A stretch of 64,000 bases of DNA, from positions 1 to 64,000 of the forward strand of contig NZ_WRPA01000008.1 in assembly GCF_009831655.1 (NCBI RefSeq), given 5' to 3'. Made by a program: the position numbers and the translations under genes. The notes beneath the pieces were generated by a model that ran no database searches, was not told the DNA's origin, and worked only from the letters and a program-made list of their open reading frames with translations. Shown here one piece after another: positions 52,702 through 62,600 of the stretch; the first letter of the stretch is position 1; every line of letters begins with the position of its first letter. This DNA comes from Shewanella insulae. GTDB taxonomy: Bacteria; Pseudomonadota; Gammaproteobacteria; Enterobacterales; Shewanellaceae.

Positions 52702-53181
52702 ATGAACTATCATCAGTATTTTCCCATCGACGTCGTTAACGGCCCAGGTACTCGTGTGACCCTGTTTGTCTCGGGCTGCGAGCATCAGTGTCGGGGCTGC
52801 TATAACCAGTCGACCTGGAATCCTGGCTCGGGCCATCTGTTCGATGAATTGATGCTTGAGCTGGTGATCAAGGATCTCAAGGATACCCGGGTTAAGCGTC
52901 GCGGCCTGTCGCTCTCTGGCGGCGATCCACTGCATCCGGGCAATCTGGACGCTATCCTGACGCTGGTTAAGCGGGTAAAGGAGGAGTGTCAGGGCAAGGA
53001 TATCTGGCTATGGACAGGCTATACCTTAGGGGAGTTGAGTCCGGCTCAGCGAACCGTGGTTGCCTATGTGGACGTCCTGGTTGATGGTAAGTTTGAGCAG
53101 TCGCTGGCCGATCCTAGCCTGGTGTTTCGCGGCAGTAGCAATCAGGTGATCCATTACCTTACTAAAACGAGCCGACCATAG
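52702..53181 (+). CDS. nrdG: Anaerobic ribonucleotide reductase-activating protein
   Basis: The 159-residue radical-SAM activase has the cluster motif CEHQCRGC (C26, C30, C33), LSGGDPL for SAM binding, and YVDVLVDGKFEQSL. It creates the glycyl radical in NrdD. ATG 52702 after GAGGGA begins MNYHQYFPIDVVNGPG as in other NrdG proteins; a TTG 24 bases upstream is less likely. Confidence 0.96.
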   Translation: MNYHQYFPIDVVNGPGTRVTLFVSGCEHQCRGCYNQSTWNPGSGHLFDELMLELVIKDLKDTRVKRRGLSLSGGDPLHPGNLDAILTLVKRVKEECQGKDIWLWTGYTLGELSPAQRTVVAYVDVLVDGKFEQSLADPSLVFRGSSNQVIHYLTKTSRP

Positions 53182-53246
53182 CGGCAGCTGACATTGGTCT
53201 AGAACGCATCCGGGGCTAGATGACTTGTCTGCACCTTCCTCAATAG

Positions 53247-53255
53247 TGGTATAAT
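53247..53255 (+). promoter_or_regulatory. Extended -10 promoter of yibL
   Basis: TGGTATAAT is a perfect extended -10 element (TGnTATAAT), about 75 bases before the yibL start. Confidence 0.75.
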
Positions 53256-53332
53256 GTTCGCCAATCTTACGGATGCAGCCTATTTTTATCTAGGTTGTCT
53301 CTGTGTATTCGCTAGATTTTTAAGGCAAGTTA

Positions 53333-53689
53333 ATGAATTTAAAGCAAGAGTTACAGCAGTTAAACGATCGTCTCGACAAGTATCGTCGTAAATTGGATGC
53401 GGCTGAGAAGCGTGGCGATCAGGCGGTGATTTTGCAATTTAAGCAAGAGATCAATGCGGTAACTAAGCAAATTACCCATGTCAAACAGCAGCAGAGCCGT
53501 CAATTGAACAAACGCGGTAGCGAACTGAGCGAACTTGCCTTTAGCCGCGTGTTGACCAAGGCCGAACAGGCTGACATGGGTAAGCTCAAGCGTGCGGTGA
53601 AGGGATTAGTGGTGGTTCATCCCATGACGGCGCTCGGGCGTCAGATGGGTTTGACTCAGGTGACCGGATACGCGCCTAAGGCCTTTTAA
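53333..53689 (+). CDS. yibL: YibL-family ribosome-associated protein
   Basis: The 118-residue protein has an N-terminal coiled coil (LKQELQQLNDRLDKYRRKLDAAEKR) and a conserved C-terminal block, RVLTKAEQADMGKLKRAVKGLVVVHPMTALGRQMGL, that matches E. coli YibL closely. YibL co-purifies with ribosomes; the molecular role is unclear. An extended -10 promoter precedes it. Confidence 0.94.
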   Translation: MNLKQELQQLNDRLDKYRRKLDAAEKRGDQAVILQFKQEINAVTKQITHVKQQQSRQLNKRGSELSELAFSRVLTKAEQADMGKLKRAVKGLVVVHPMTALGRQMGLTQVTGYAPKAF

Positions 53690-53840
53690 TTTAAGGGAGA
53701 GAATTTTGATGGCGGCGTGAGCGACTTCATAGCCTTGCCGCCAGTCAGCGCGTATCCTAATAGGCCAAAGTGGTTGCGGTGAAGCAATAACCGATTTCAA
53801 CACTCGGGTATTTCACTGTTAGGCAAAAACACATAGAATG

Positions 53841-53910
53841 CTCGGTCTGAGAAAGGGGAGAGTCCCTCCACCTGGTTTTCATTTTTCATTCGCATCTCAG
53901 ACAGAGCGAG
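53841..53910 (+). promoter_or_regulatory. Structured 5' leader of ribA
   Basis: CTCGGTCTGAG (53841-53851) can pair with CTCAGAC (53896-53902) and CGAG (53907-53910), enclosing a second hairpin AGGGG-AGAG-TCCCT (53854-53867). The leader ends 17 bases before the ribA ATG. It does not look like an FMN riboswitch. A promoter-proximal regulatory structure or an attenuator-like leader is possible. Confidence 0.45.
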
Positions 53911-53926
53911 TTGTAAAGGTTATTTC

Positions 53927-54544
53927 ATGTCGATTAAGTATGTCGCCACCTCTAAACTTCCCACCCCTTGGGGAGTGTTTGCCATGCATGGTTTCGAAGA
54001 TACAGAGACGGGCAAAGAGCACGTGGCGCTCACCTTTGGCGAGTTAGATGCGAGCCAGCCCATGTTGGGTAGAATTCATTCAGAGTGTCTGACCGGCGAT
54101 GCGTTGTTTAGTCTGCGTTGTGACTGTGGTTTTCAGCTACAAACCGCGATGCAAAATATTGCCGAGGCGGGGCAGGGATTTATTCTCTATCTGCGTCAGG
54201 AAGGCCGTGGTATCGGTCTGCTCAATAAGATCCGTGCCTATGAACTGCAGGATCAAGGTGCCAATACGGTAGAAGCCAATGAGCGTCTGGGCTTTGCCGC
54301 CGATATGCGCAAATACGACATGATCAAGCCCATGCTGGAGAAGATTGGTGTACAGCAGGTGAAGCTGATGACCAATAACCCCCGCAAGGTCAAGGCGATG
54401 AAGGAGCTGGGCATAGCGGTTATCGAGCGTGTGCCACTGCAGGTAGGTAAGAATCGTTATAACGAGGCCTATCTGAAGACCAAGTCCACCGAGCTGGGGC
54501 ACATGATGTCTGAATATCACTTTAACGAAGAGCACCAAGGCTAA
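53927..54544 (+). CDS. ribA: GTP cyclohydrolase II
   Basis: The 205-residue enzyme opens GTP as the first step of riboflavin synthesis. The zinc cysteines C54, C65 and C67 are present ([16 protein letters not shown]), as are the [29 protein letters not shown] block and the terminal NNPRKV and VGKNRYN regions. The size matches E. coli RibA (196 residues). AAAGG precedes the ATG. It is a stand-alone ribA, not the RibBA fusion. Confidence 0.96.
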   Translation: MSIKYVATSKLPTPWGVFAMHGFEDTETGKEHVALTFGELDASQPMLGRIHSECLTGDALFSLRCDCGFQLQTAMQNIAEAGQGFILYLRQEGRGIGLLNKIRAYELQDQGANTVEANERLGFAADMRKYDMIKPMLEKIGVQQVKLMTNNPRKVKAMKELGIAVIERVPLQVGKNRYNEAYLKTKSTELGHMMSEYHFNEEHQG

Positions 54545-54609
54545 CTCAGCTTATGCCTTGGTTAAGTTCACGGCACAGGCTCTGGTGTAACTCTTAAATA
54601 TGAGTTAGC

Positions 54610-54639
54610 GCCGTGGTGACCTTAATGTGTCACCACGGC
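54610..54639. other. Long perfect hairpin between convergent genes
   Basis: The stem GCCGTGGTGAC / GTCACCACGGC (11 bp) has an 8-base loop between ribA and the convergent unknown gene. There is no T-tract on either side. It could act as a weak terminator or 3' end protector for ribA. Confidence 0.6.
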
Positions 54640-54694
54640 TTGAATACTCGCTGCTACTCTGCTTATTTAGCTATTTTAGCTATCTTGCCAATAA

Positions 54695-55168
54695 CTACTC
54701 TCTGGGTTGAACCTGTTTCTCCTTGGCTTTTAGCAATGCCATTAGCTGATTGGTGGTGATGGCTATCTGATCTTGCAGCCGCTTACGCTCGAGCTCGGCG
54801 GCGTCGGAATCATCCCCCTGCAACGCCTGTAGTTCCAGTCGTAACTCTTCGAGTTTCTGTTTCAATTCTTTGATCTTCTTGTCGATCTCGGAGAGGTTTT
54901 CATCCTCTTCTGTCTCCTCAGCCTTACGCGCCTTATCCGTCTTGGCGGCTTCGCTATTGTGCAGCGACTTGCCGGTCGCGTCGGCGAGGGCCTTACGCCC
55001 AGCCTCAGACAGGCTGACCCTGTCGCCGCTTAACTGAGCTTGTTCACTGTCGCTTTGAGTTGGTTGTTGAGCCGCCTCGGGCGCATTGGGGTCGCGTACA
55101 TCGAGAGAGCTCAGGCTCTGGGGGCCAAGAATCTGGGTCTCAAAGGGGTTTATACCGTTCACATTCAT
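54695..55168 (-). CDS. Unknown coiled-coil protein with DRVSLS motif
   Basis: The 157-residue, very charged protein has a disordered N-terminal half with GDRVSLSEAGRKALADATGKS and then a coiled coil (SEIDKKIKELKQKLEELRLELQALQ and ERKRLQDQIAITTNQLMALLKAKEKQ). There is no signal peptide or membrane span. The DRVSLS phrase is shared with the protein at 49488-50210 and resembles the start of FlgM-type anti-sigma factors. Family and function unknown. Confidence 0.7.
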   Translation of the reverse strand: MNVNGINPFETQILGPQSLSSLDVRDPNAPEAAQQPTQSDSEQAQLSGDRVSLSEAGRKALADATGKSLHNSEAAKTDKARKAEETEEDENLSEIDKKIKELKQKLEELRLELQALQGDDSDAAELERKRLQDQIAITTNQLMALLKAKEKQVQPRE

Positions 55169-55316
55169 CTGCTTAACCTTCCTTGTTACTGGGTAGACCT
55201 AAATAATTAGGATGAAGAGTGGCCTAACATAGCTATCGGCAGGCTGAGTAGGAGCTTAAGCGGGTTTTGGCGCTATTTATCTGAGCTGGCTCGCAAATTC
55301 AGTGAGATCAACTGAC

Positions 55317-55667
55317 TTAGTCGTCAGATTTACCCCAAATGTGTTGATTGACGCCGCTAGTGCTCGTTTTTTCCGCTTTGTCGTTGGTGTTGCGTTTAGG
55401 CTGAGTCGATTCGATAGGACGGCCGGCATCGCCGCGCAGGTGCGCAGGGATAGGCTCGCCGATCATCTTGAGGTAGAGGCGCTCCACCTTTTCCCTGGCC
55501 CACTGGGTCTTACGCAGGAACTTGAGGCTGGACTTGATGGAGGGGTCGTGGTTGAAACAGCGTATGTCGATGCGTCTGCCCAGCTCCTCCCAGCCGTAGT
55601 GGTCGACGAGGTCTGTGAGTAGGGCTTCGAGTTTGATGCCGTGTAGTGGGTTATTCGCCTGAGTCAT
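55317..55667 (-). CDS. VF530-family DNA-binding protein
   Basis: The 116-residue protein has an N-terminal VF530 domain ([61 protein letters not shown]), highly conserved in the family, and then a disordered polar tail of about 40 residues. The VF530 fold, solved from Vibrio, suggests double-stranded DNA binding. It is probably a single-gene transcript. Confidence 0.9.
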   Translation of the reverse strand: MTQANNPLHGIKLEALLTDLVDHYGWEELGRRIDIRCFNHDPSIKSSLKFLRKTQWAREKVERLYLKMIGEPIPAHLRGDAGRPIESTQPKRNTNDKAEKTSTSGVNQHIWGKSDD

Positions 55668-55725
55668 GGTGATGCTTGATTAAACAAATTTGCCTTATTA
55701 TACCAAGATACCCGAGACGTGTTCG

Positions 55726-55753
55726 ATAAAAAAAGGGGACCTTGAGGTCCCCT
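55726..55753 (-). terminator. Terminator of the subtilisin-like protease gene
   Basis: Read on the minus strand: AGGGGACC, loop TCAA, GGTCCCCT and then a run of T. Confidence 0.92.
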
Positions 55754-55768
55754 GTTTAAATGATGCCT

Positions 55769-58180
55769 TTACTGGAAGCTAAGCTGCCACGCATCGATAG
55801 TGCCGGTGTCGCGACGGGCGCTATCTACGGCCTTCAGTGTCCAGGTGCCGGCAGATTCAACGCCAGACATGTCGACTGTGTAGCTCTTGATGATGTTGTC
55901 AGCGCTGCCGCCGCTGTTGTCATGTAGCACGGCTACCTGGCCACTTGGGCTGTGCAGTTCGACCTGCAGATCGCCGATGTAGGTGTGGGTAATGTTAACC
56001 GTTACCGTTACCGTGCCTGAGTCGCCGCTGCGAGTCACATCGATTGGGCTGCTGATGCCTGCTGGATCATTGTCTGGAATCGCATAGCCGGTGTTGTTGG
56101 TGTAGGTGGCTGCGCCGCCCGTGCTACCGCCAGAGCTCTGCTCTGTGTAGCTGGCCGTCAGGCTGACACCGCTAAAGTCGCTGTAACCTTGTACCATCAC
56201 ATAGTAGGTCCCCGCCTGTGGTGTGCTCACAGGGCAAGACTCGCTGTTACCGCCTTTCCATGGACGACAGTCGTAGCTGCTCAGGGTAGGCGCGGCGCCG
56301 TACTGCATGTAAAGGTCAGCATCGCCTGTACCGCCGCTCATGGCAAAGTTCAGATCGCTGGCACCAGCAGGTACTTCGATTGAGAAGTGTAGCTCGTCAC
56401 CTTTCACGCCAGTCAGGTTGGTCTTAGCCACGCCATTTTCCAGCACGTTATCGCCGCTACCTGTTCCCGGATCGGTTGGGCCGTTACAAGAGGCATCTAG
56501 GTACTCTTTGGCAGCAACCGCGTCAACCAGACCATAACCTGTCTTGTCGTCGCGACCGGCAACATCGAGATCTTCAGCCGTTGCAGTCAGTGCGGCACGC
56601 ACCTGAGCGGCGCTACACTCTGGATGATAGCTCCATACCAAGGTAGCAACACCCGATACGTGTGGTGTCGCCATAGAGGTACCATTGTAGTACTCGTAGT
56701 CTTCACCATCGGTGTTGGCTACTGTGACGTTTGTGCCTAGGTGAGCACGTAGTGCCTGACCTGTGGTGCGGTCGACAGATACCGAAACCATTGGAGCTTC
56801 GTTGTTGGTGTCAACCAGGAAGGGGTTTTGCAGACCTGGCAGCGCAGTGTTACTGAACACTATGGCTGCTTGGGCGCCGGCGTTGTTACATGCCTTCACC
56901 GCATCGATCTCTGGGTAGCTGGCACCTTGGTTACCAACACGCTCAACCAGACAGACTTTGCCTGTCATGTCGCCACAGTTAAAGACACCGCCCGATACGC
57001 TACATTCGGCCAGCTCGGCAGTGACAGAACCAGAGATTGGGGTGCCAACATAGTTGCCGCTGCTGTCTTTCACATAGCGGTTATGGGGGACTACGCCATT
57101 ATCGAAGTATGACTGACCACCTGCTGTGATGTTAGCCAGGCGACCTTCACCCAGTGTAACGGTTGATAGGATAGCTTCACCCGGACCCGAGATCTCCACC
57201 TGATTGGTGTACTGAGAGAAGGCGGCGTGATCTTTATTGTTATCGACCGCAGCTACTGACATAACGGCATCGTATGATGCAGGGTAGCTGTGGGTGTTGT
57301 TACCGTCATTACCCGCGGCGGCGATCAGCAGAACGCCGTTGTTGGCGTGAGCCGCTAGGGCGTTTTTCTCTGTGGTGGTTGATTGAGAGCCACCCAGAGA
57401 CATGGTAACTACGTTGGCGCCGTTGTTCACACAGGTGTCAACCGCCGATACCAATGAAGAGGAGTAGCCCCAACCGTCAGAGTTAAACACCTTCACCACG
57501 TGGATGTTGGCGTTCTGGTTTGGCATCACACCGACCACGCCGTCGCTGTTAGCGATAGCGGCGATGGTGCCCGCTACGTGAGTACCGTGGGCGTTGTGGG
57601 CACCTGGCTCATACCAGTTGCCTGTACCTGAGTTGTTGGTACCAGTCACATTGTTGCCACTCAGCTCGCTGTGGCTACGATCGTAACCCGAGTCGATAAT
57701 ACAGATGGTGCGGTTGCCAGCCATGCTGTCGCTCAGGCTGGTGGCACCCACAAAGGTTTGACCCCAAGGCGTGGTTTCGCTCAGCAGACGGCGTGGCACA
57801 TCTTCTTCGACGTAATCCACATCGGCGCGCAATTTCAGAGCCTTAACCCCATTATTGTCCAGCTGCGCCGAGTAAGCGTTTGAGCGACCGATACGCTTCA
57901 TCTGCTTGGCCTTCACGCTGTTCAGTGCTCTGTGCTGAGAGAAGACTTCGTTGGCTCTTGGTTGATACTCATTCAGGTTGTTGGCATCGGCCTGTGCGGC
58001 AGCCTGGGCATTCTTAAACTTGACGATATAGCGCTTAGGCAGGGGAGATGCTTGATTGATACGGGCATTATCAGCCTGAAGGTGGAGTCCTTTCGTCGGC
58101 GCTGCATTGACGTTTGCTGCAATTGCCAGGGCAAGTGCAGACAAAGACATAGCGACCGCAGTTGTCTTTTTAACTGTCAT
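55769..58180 (-). CDS. Secreted S8 subtilisin-like serine protease with PA, PPC and P domains
   Basis: The 803-residue exoprotease has a signal peptide (AMSLSALALAIAANVNA, cleavage near residue 27), an I9 propeptide (about 45-130), and a catalytic domain with triad D163 (CIIDSGYD), H198 (HGTHVAGT) and S501 (GTSMATPHVSG). A PA domain is inserted at about 340-490 between H and S. After it come a PPC domain (about 595-680) and a P/homo-B domain (about 690-803), which in such enzymes are often cut off or hold the protein at the surface. ATG 58180 follows GGAAG. Typical of Shewanella/Pseudoalteromonas extracellular proteases. It is probably exported by Sec and then to the outside by type II secretion, which is inference. 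Confidence 0.94.
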   Translation of the reverse strand: MTVKKTTAVAMSLSALALAIAANVNAAPTKGLHLQADNARINQASPLPKRYIVKFKNAQAAAQADANNLNEYQPRANEVFSQHRALNSVKAKQMKRIGRSNAYSAQLDNNGVKALKLRADVDYVEEDVPRRLLSETTPWGQTFVGATSLSDSMAGNRTICIIDSGYDRSHSELSGNNVTGTNNSGTGNWYEPGAHNAHGTHVAGTIAAIANSDGVVGVMPNQNANIHVVKVFNSDGWGYSSSLVSAVDTCVNNGANVVTMSLGGSQSTTTEKNALAAHANNGVLLIAAAGNDGNNTHSYPASYDAVMSVAAVDNNKDHAAFSQYTNQVEISGPGEAILSTVTLGEGRLANITAGGQSYFDNGVVPHNRYVKDSSGNYVGTPISGSVTAELAECSVSGGVFNCGDMTGKVCLVERVGNQGASYPEIDAVKACNNAGAQAAIVFSNTALPGLQNPFLVDTNNEAPMVSVSVDRTTGQALRAHLGTNVTVANTDGEDYEYYNGTSMATPHVSGVATLVWSYHPECSAAQVRAALTATAEDLDVAGRDDKTGYGLVDAVAAKEYLDASCNGPTDPGTGSGDNVLENGVAKTNLTGVKGDELHFSIEVPAGASDLNFAMSGGTGDADLYMQYGAAPTLSSYDCRPWKGGNSESCPVSTPQAGTYYVMVQGYSDFSGVSLTASYTEQSSGGSTGGAATYTNNTGYAIPDNDPAGISSPIDVTRSGDSGTVTVTVNITHTYIGDLQVELHSPSGQVAVLHDNSGGSADNIIKSYTVDMSGVESAGTWTLKAVDSARRDTGTIDAWQLSFQ

Positions 58181-58663
58181 ATTGTCTTCCATTTTAAAAG
58201 TTAGAATTAATAATTATTATTGGAGTGCATAGCAGCATGACCGCCACCATATGCGTTACTCGACAGTGAATCTATCTGTTGGTGACACATTTGTAAATAA
58301 GGTGTTAACCCGTTGGGAGGGCAAAAAATAATTGTATGCAATCGAATTTTTATGCACAGGCTATTCATTGAATACGATTGTATTATCGTAAAGACAGTGT
58401 GTTTTTGAGTATTTATTCGAATTTTCAGACTGTTTATTTTCTTTGGGTGTCGCCTGTAAGCATGCGACGGGAAATTGACCTTAATTTATAAGTTTTTGTA
58501 ATTATTAATTAATTGATATTCCATAATTGTAATAACATATAGCTAATAGTTATATGTTGTTGCAATTGTAACAATCGTGGTGCTCCATAGCAGTTGGCTT
58601 TATAGCCATTTTTAATGGTTAGGTATGCTGTAAGTTTCAGAAGTGTCTGGTGTACCGTCTAGT

Positions 58664-58798
58664 AGTGGATCGTCTGGTAGTGGATCGTCTGGTAGTGGAT
58701 CGTCTGGTAGTGGATCGTCTGGTAGTGGATCGTCTGGTAGTGGATCGTCTGGTAGTAGATAGTCTGCTAGCGGATCGTCTGTTAGTGAATAGTCAGTG
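58664..58798. repeat. 15-bp tandem repeat array (6 perfect plus 3 degenerate copies)
   Basis: Unit AGTGGATCGTCTGGT: six identical copies at 58664-58753, then three diverged ones to 58798. The 15-base period keeps codon phase on both strands (SGSSG on plus, DPLPD on minus). Perfect identity suggests recent slippage expansion. Confidence 0.95.
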
Positions 58799-58938
58799 GA
58801 CTTTGTCGCCGCGCTAGCATGAGCCGGCTGAGTATAGGTTGAGCCAATAAGGGCGCCTGAACCCTGTTGTCGCGGCAAGTAACGAATAGACGAAAAAGGT
58901 CGTTAAAGAAAAGGTACCTAATGAAAAAGGCAGCCAAT

Positions 58939-58962
58939 GAAAAAGGCACCTTGGGGTGCCTT
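58939..58962 (-). terminator. Terminator of the RND-rhodanese operon
   Basis: Read on the minus strand: AAGGCACC, loop CCAA, GGTGCCTT followed by TTTC. Confidence 0.85.
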
Positions 58963-59001
58963 AGTCGGTTTAAGGTTTCTGAGCCTTTAGCTCATCTTCT
59001 C

Positions 59002-59385
59002 CTAGTGCTTAGCCAGGCTCTGGTAGCCGCCGCCATTATAGGTGTTGCTGTAGCCGAGTTTTACCAGGCTCTCCTGGGCGATACCGCTACGACGGCCGCT
59101 GCGACAATAGAGCACCACAGATTGATCTTTGGCGATGCCTTGCTTGGTAAACTCTTCGGCAATGATTTCGAAGGGAATATTAATCGCGTTCTCTAGATGC
59201 CCCTCGGCAAACTCCTCCGGGGTTCTGACATCAACGACCATGGCCCCTTGCTGTATATGCTCCCAGGCAACCTTAGGGTTTTTCTCTTCGCCATAGCTTG
59301 GCGCCGACAGGCCCATGATGGCGACAAATAGCAGCGCCATCAGGCTTATGATTGATTTGGGTAGCATCTTATTGGCTTGTCTCAC
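59002..59385 (-). CDS. Periplasmic rhodanese-domain protein (PspE-like)
   Basis: The 127-residue protein has a signal peptide (IISLMALLFVAIMGLSAPSYG-EE) and one rhodanese domain with VVDVRTPEEFAEGHLENAINIPF and active-site loop CRSGRR (C94), complete for persulfide transfer. The start is GTG 59385 after AAGGAG. It follows a DUF2892 gene by 23 bases and an RND operon, suggesting sulfur or redox stress linkage. Confidence 0.88.
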   Translation of the reverse strand: MRQANKMLPKSIISLMALLFVAIMGLSAPSYGEEKNPKVAWEHIQQGAMVVDVRTPEEFAEGHLENAINIPFEIIAEEFTKQGIAKDQSVVLYCRSGRRSGIAQESLVKLGYSNTYNGGGYQSLAKH

Positions 59386-59408
59386 GTTGGCTCCTTGTGA
59401 TCTGTGAG

Positions 59409-59621
59409 TTATTTCATGCGGGCCAATTCCGCTTCAGTCTTGATCCCCATCTTCTTCATTAACATGGCGGCCGGACAGAAGCCGGTAAAGGCGCTTTGAA
59501 ATAGATTAGCGCCTACAAAAGCCGTTAGCCAGATAAAATTAGGGTGGACAAAGGTCGTGAGCAGCAAAGACAAGATGACCATAAAGCCTGCAAAGGCGAA
59601 AATACTACGTTCGACAGACAT
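59409..59621 (-). CDS. DUF2892 small membrane protein
   Basis: The 70-residue protein has two spans (SIFAFAGFMVILSLLLTTF and FIWLTAFVGANLFQSAFTGF) and then CPAAMLMKKMGIKT, the DUF2892 pattern seen in the membrane part of YgaP rhodanese. Here the membrane part and the rhodanese are separate neighbouring genes. The conserved Cys may receive sulfur or help bring the rhodanese to the membrane. It lies 11 bases after the RND permease gene. Confidence 0.85.
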   Translation of the reverse strand: MSVERSIFAFAGFMVILSLLLTTFVHPNFIWLTAFVGANLFQSAFTGFCPAAMLMKKMGIKTEAELARMK

Positions 59622-59632
59622 ACTGTATCTCC

Positions 59633-62600
59633 TTAAGATTGCGGATTAACCGCGGCAAAGTATTCGGGGCGGTGACGCATCACGGCGTAATAGAGCACGG
59701 GGATCACCACCAGGGTTAACAGGGTTGAAACCAAGATGCCGAAGATAAGACTGATGGCCAGGCCGTTGAAGATCGGATCATCTAAGATGAATAGGGCTCC
59801 TATCATGGCGGCCAGTCCGGTCAGCATGATGGGCTTGGCCCTGACGGCGCCAGAGTGGATCACCGCCTGCTCGAAGGGCACGCCCGCGGCGGTTTCCTGG
59901 TTAATAAAGTCCACCAAGAGGATGGAGTTACGCACGATAATCCCCGCCAGGGCGATCATGCCTATCATAGAGGTGGCGGTAAATTGCGCACCCAGCAGGG
60001 CATGACCCGGCATCACCCCTATGATGGTGAGCGGAATGGGCGCCATGATGATCAGTGGCACGCTGTAGGAGCGGAACTGACCCACCACAAGGAGGTAGAT
60101 GGCGATCATACCCACGCCATAGGCGATACCCATGTCTCTGAAGGTCTCATAGGTGATCTTCCACTCCCCGTCCCAGAGCACGGCGATGCTGTCCAGTCCA
60201 GAAGGCTGGTTAACATAGTGCTGATCGAAACCCAGACCACCCTCTTGATTGATGCTGCCGGCGATCTCGAACATGCCATAGAGTGGGCTGTCCAGTGGGC
60301 CTGCCATGTCGGCCACCACCATGATCATAGGGATCATGTTCTTGCGTATGATAGGCGCGTCTATGGCCCGCTTGTGTATGGTGATCAGCTCGGAGACTGG
60401 CACAGAGTTACCCGATGCGTTGGTGAGCCTGAGGTTGAGCACCTGCTCGAGATCCACCTTGGCGCCTTCCTCCAGCTGAAGCTTGATAGGCACAGGCGAT
60501 TTCTGATTAGGCTTGTGCAGGTAGCTCACCGCCTTGCCGCCCACCGAGGTGGCCACCAGATCGACGATATTGCTGTAGGGTACACCCATCAGGCTGGCCT
60601 TGGCGCGGTCGATATTGACCTGCCATTTCTGCTGTGCGGCCGGCAGGTAGATGTCTATATCCACCACATCCTGGGTGTCGTGAAATAGCTGCTGCAGTGC
60701 TCTGGCGGCGGTTTCACGCATCTCGGCGTTAGGGCCATAGACCTCGGCCAGAATTGGCGACCACACAGGTGGGCCTGGGGGGACTTCGACTACCTTGACG
60801 TTGGCATTGTATTGCTTGGCGGTGGCTTGCAGTGCTTCACGTACTGCTGATGCAATGCTATGGCTGTCTCTGTTGCGATTGCCTTTATCGACTAAATTGA
60901 CCTGAATGTCGCCGAGCTCCTGACTCTGTCTGAGGAAGTAGTGACGCACCAGGCCGTTAAAGTTCATGGGCGCGGCGGTGCCGGCATAGAGTTGGTAGTT
61001 GTCCACCTCTTCGACCTTATCCAGCTCTAGGGCGAGTGCCTTGAGTACGCGCTGGGTCTGCTCAACCGGTGTGCCTTCTGGCATGTCAAGCATCACCTGA
61101 AACTCCGACTTATTATCGAAGGGCAGCATCTTGAGCACCACCAACTGACCTACGGGCAGGGAGACGGCGATCATGATCAGCAGGGCGATGGCGGCGCCCA
61201 GGCCAATCCTTGCCTTACCGGCCTGCTTGCCTCTGACGAAGGGGGAGATCAGCCTTGTAAACAGCCTCAGCATGCGATCGTCCACGTCATGTTCACTGTC
61301 AACGCCTTGGTGTTGATGACCCTTGAGCAGCTTAGTGGCCAACCAGGGGGTGACGATGAAGGCGATGGCCAGGGAGATCAGCATCCCCATGCTGGCGTTG
61401 ATGGGAATAGGGCTCATGTAGGGGCCCATGAGGCCAGAGACGAAGGCCATCGGCATCAGCGCGGCGATCACGGTAAAGGTCGCCAATATGGTGGGGCCGC
61501 CCACCTCGTCGACGGCAACGGGGATCAGCTCGACGAAGGAGCGTTTGCCCAACGCCATGTGCCTGTGGATGTTCTCCACCACTACGATGGCGTCATCCAC
61601 CAAAATACCGATAGAGAAGATTAAGGCGAACAGGGATATACGGTTGAGCGTAAAGCCCCAGGCCCAGGAGGCGAACAGGGTGATTGCCAGGGTGATGATG
61701 ATGGCGATGCCCACCACCACAGACTCGCGTAGCCCCATGGTGAGGAAGACCAAGATCACCACGGCCGAGGTGGCAAACACCAGCTTGAGGATCAGGGTGT
61801 TGGCCTTGTCGCCCGCCGTCTTACCATAGTTTCGTGAGACGGTGATGTTCACATCGTCGGGTACCAGGATGTTGTCTATCTTGTCCAGACGCTCGAGGAT
61901 CACATTGGCGATATCCACGGCGTTCTCGCCCGGCTGTTTACCGATGGCGATGGTGACCGCAGGATAGATGGCCGACTTATCGCCGTGCCAGGCGTGCTGA
62001 GTCGGGATGTCGCTGTTGAGGCTAATCTTGGCGATGTCGCCTAGGTACACGGGGGCGCTCTGGCCCGATTCGTCCTGATAGACGGCGACGACCAGCTGCT
62101 CAACCTCTTGTTTAGATTTTAAAAACTGCCCAGTTTGAACCTTGATCTCCTGATTGTCCTGTACCAGAGATACCGGCATAGAGACATGGTTATTGCTCGA
62201 CAGGCTACGGTTGATATCGTCGTAGGTGAGGCCATAGAAGCTCATCTTAGCGGGATCGATCCGCACGTTGAGGCTGATCTCATGGCTGCCGACACTGTAG
62301 ATCTCACGGGTGCCCGGAATGCGTTTCAGCTCACTCTCCAGCCCCTTGGCGATATGGGTCAGCTGCTCGGCGGATTGCGTGTTGTCTTTCGACCATAGGG
62401 TCAGGCTGACGATGGGCACGTCGTCTATGCCGCGGGGCTTGATCTGTGGCTCGCCCACGCCTGCCTGGCTGGCGACCTTGTCCTTGTTGGAATAGACCTG
62501 ATTGTAGAGCTTGACGATCGCCTCGTTACGGGGAACCCCTACCTCGAAAATGGCGATGATCAGCGCGCCGTCCGGCTGGGAGAAGGAGTAGAGAGTGTCT

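Larger units (their letters stand above)
58181..59001. other. Long intergenic region upstream of the protease
   Basis: About 820 bases. The first 420 are AT-rich and presumably contain the protease promoter. A 15-bp tandem array occupies 58664-58798, and the terminator of the rhodanese operon lies at 58939-58962. A minus-strand open frame across the array (58612-58878) would encode DPLPD repeats but has only a TTG start and no clear ribosome-binding site. Confidence 0.55.

Noticed and set aside
53841..53910. FMN riboswitch at ribA
   Set aside because: The conserved RFN blocks and length are absent.
53838..54047. Leader peptide before ribA
   Set aside because: The 69-codon frame overlaps ribA out of frame, and its sequence shows no regulatory codon run; the RNA fold is the better explanation.
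58664..58798. CRISPR array
   Set aside because: Units are directly adjacent 15-mers with no spacers and no cas genes.
58612..58878. Minus-strand frame encoding DPLPD repeats
   Set aside because: It begins at TTG without a ribosome-binding site and an in-frame stop lies shortly upstream. The AHASA-A phrase is suggestive of a signal peptidase site, but the hydrophobic core is too poor. Treated as part of the tandem repeat.
59855..60688. 277-codon plus-strand frame inside the RND permease gene
   Set aside because: It is His/Asp/Gly-rich shadow sequence opposite conserved RND motifs.
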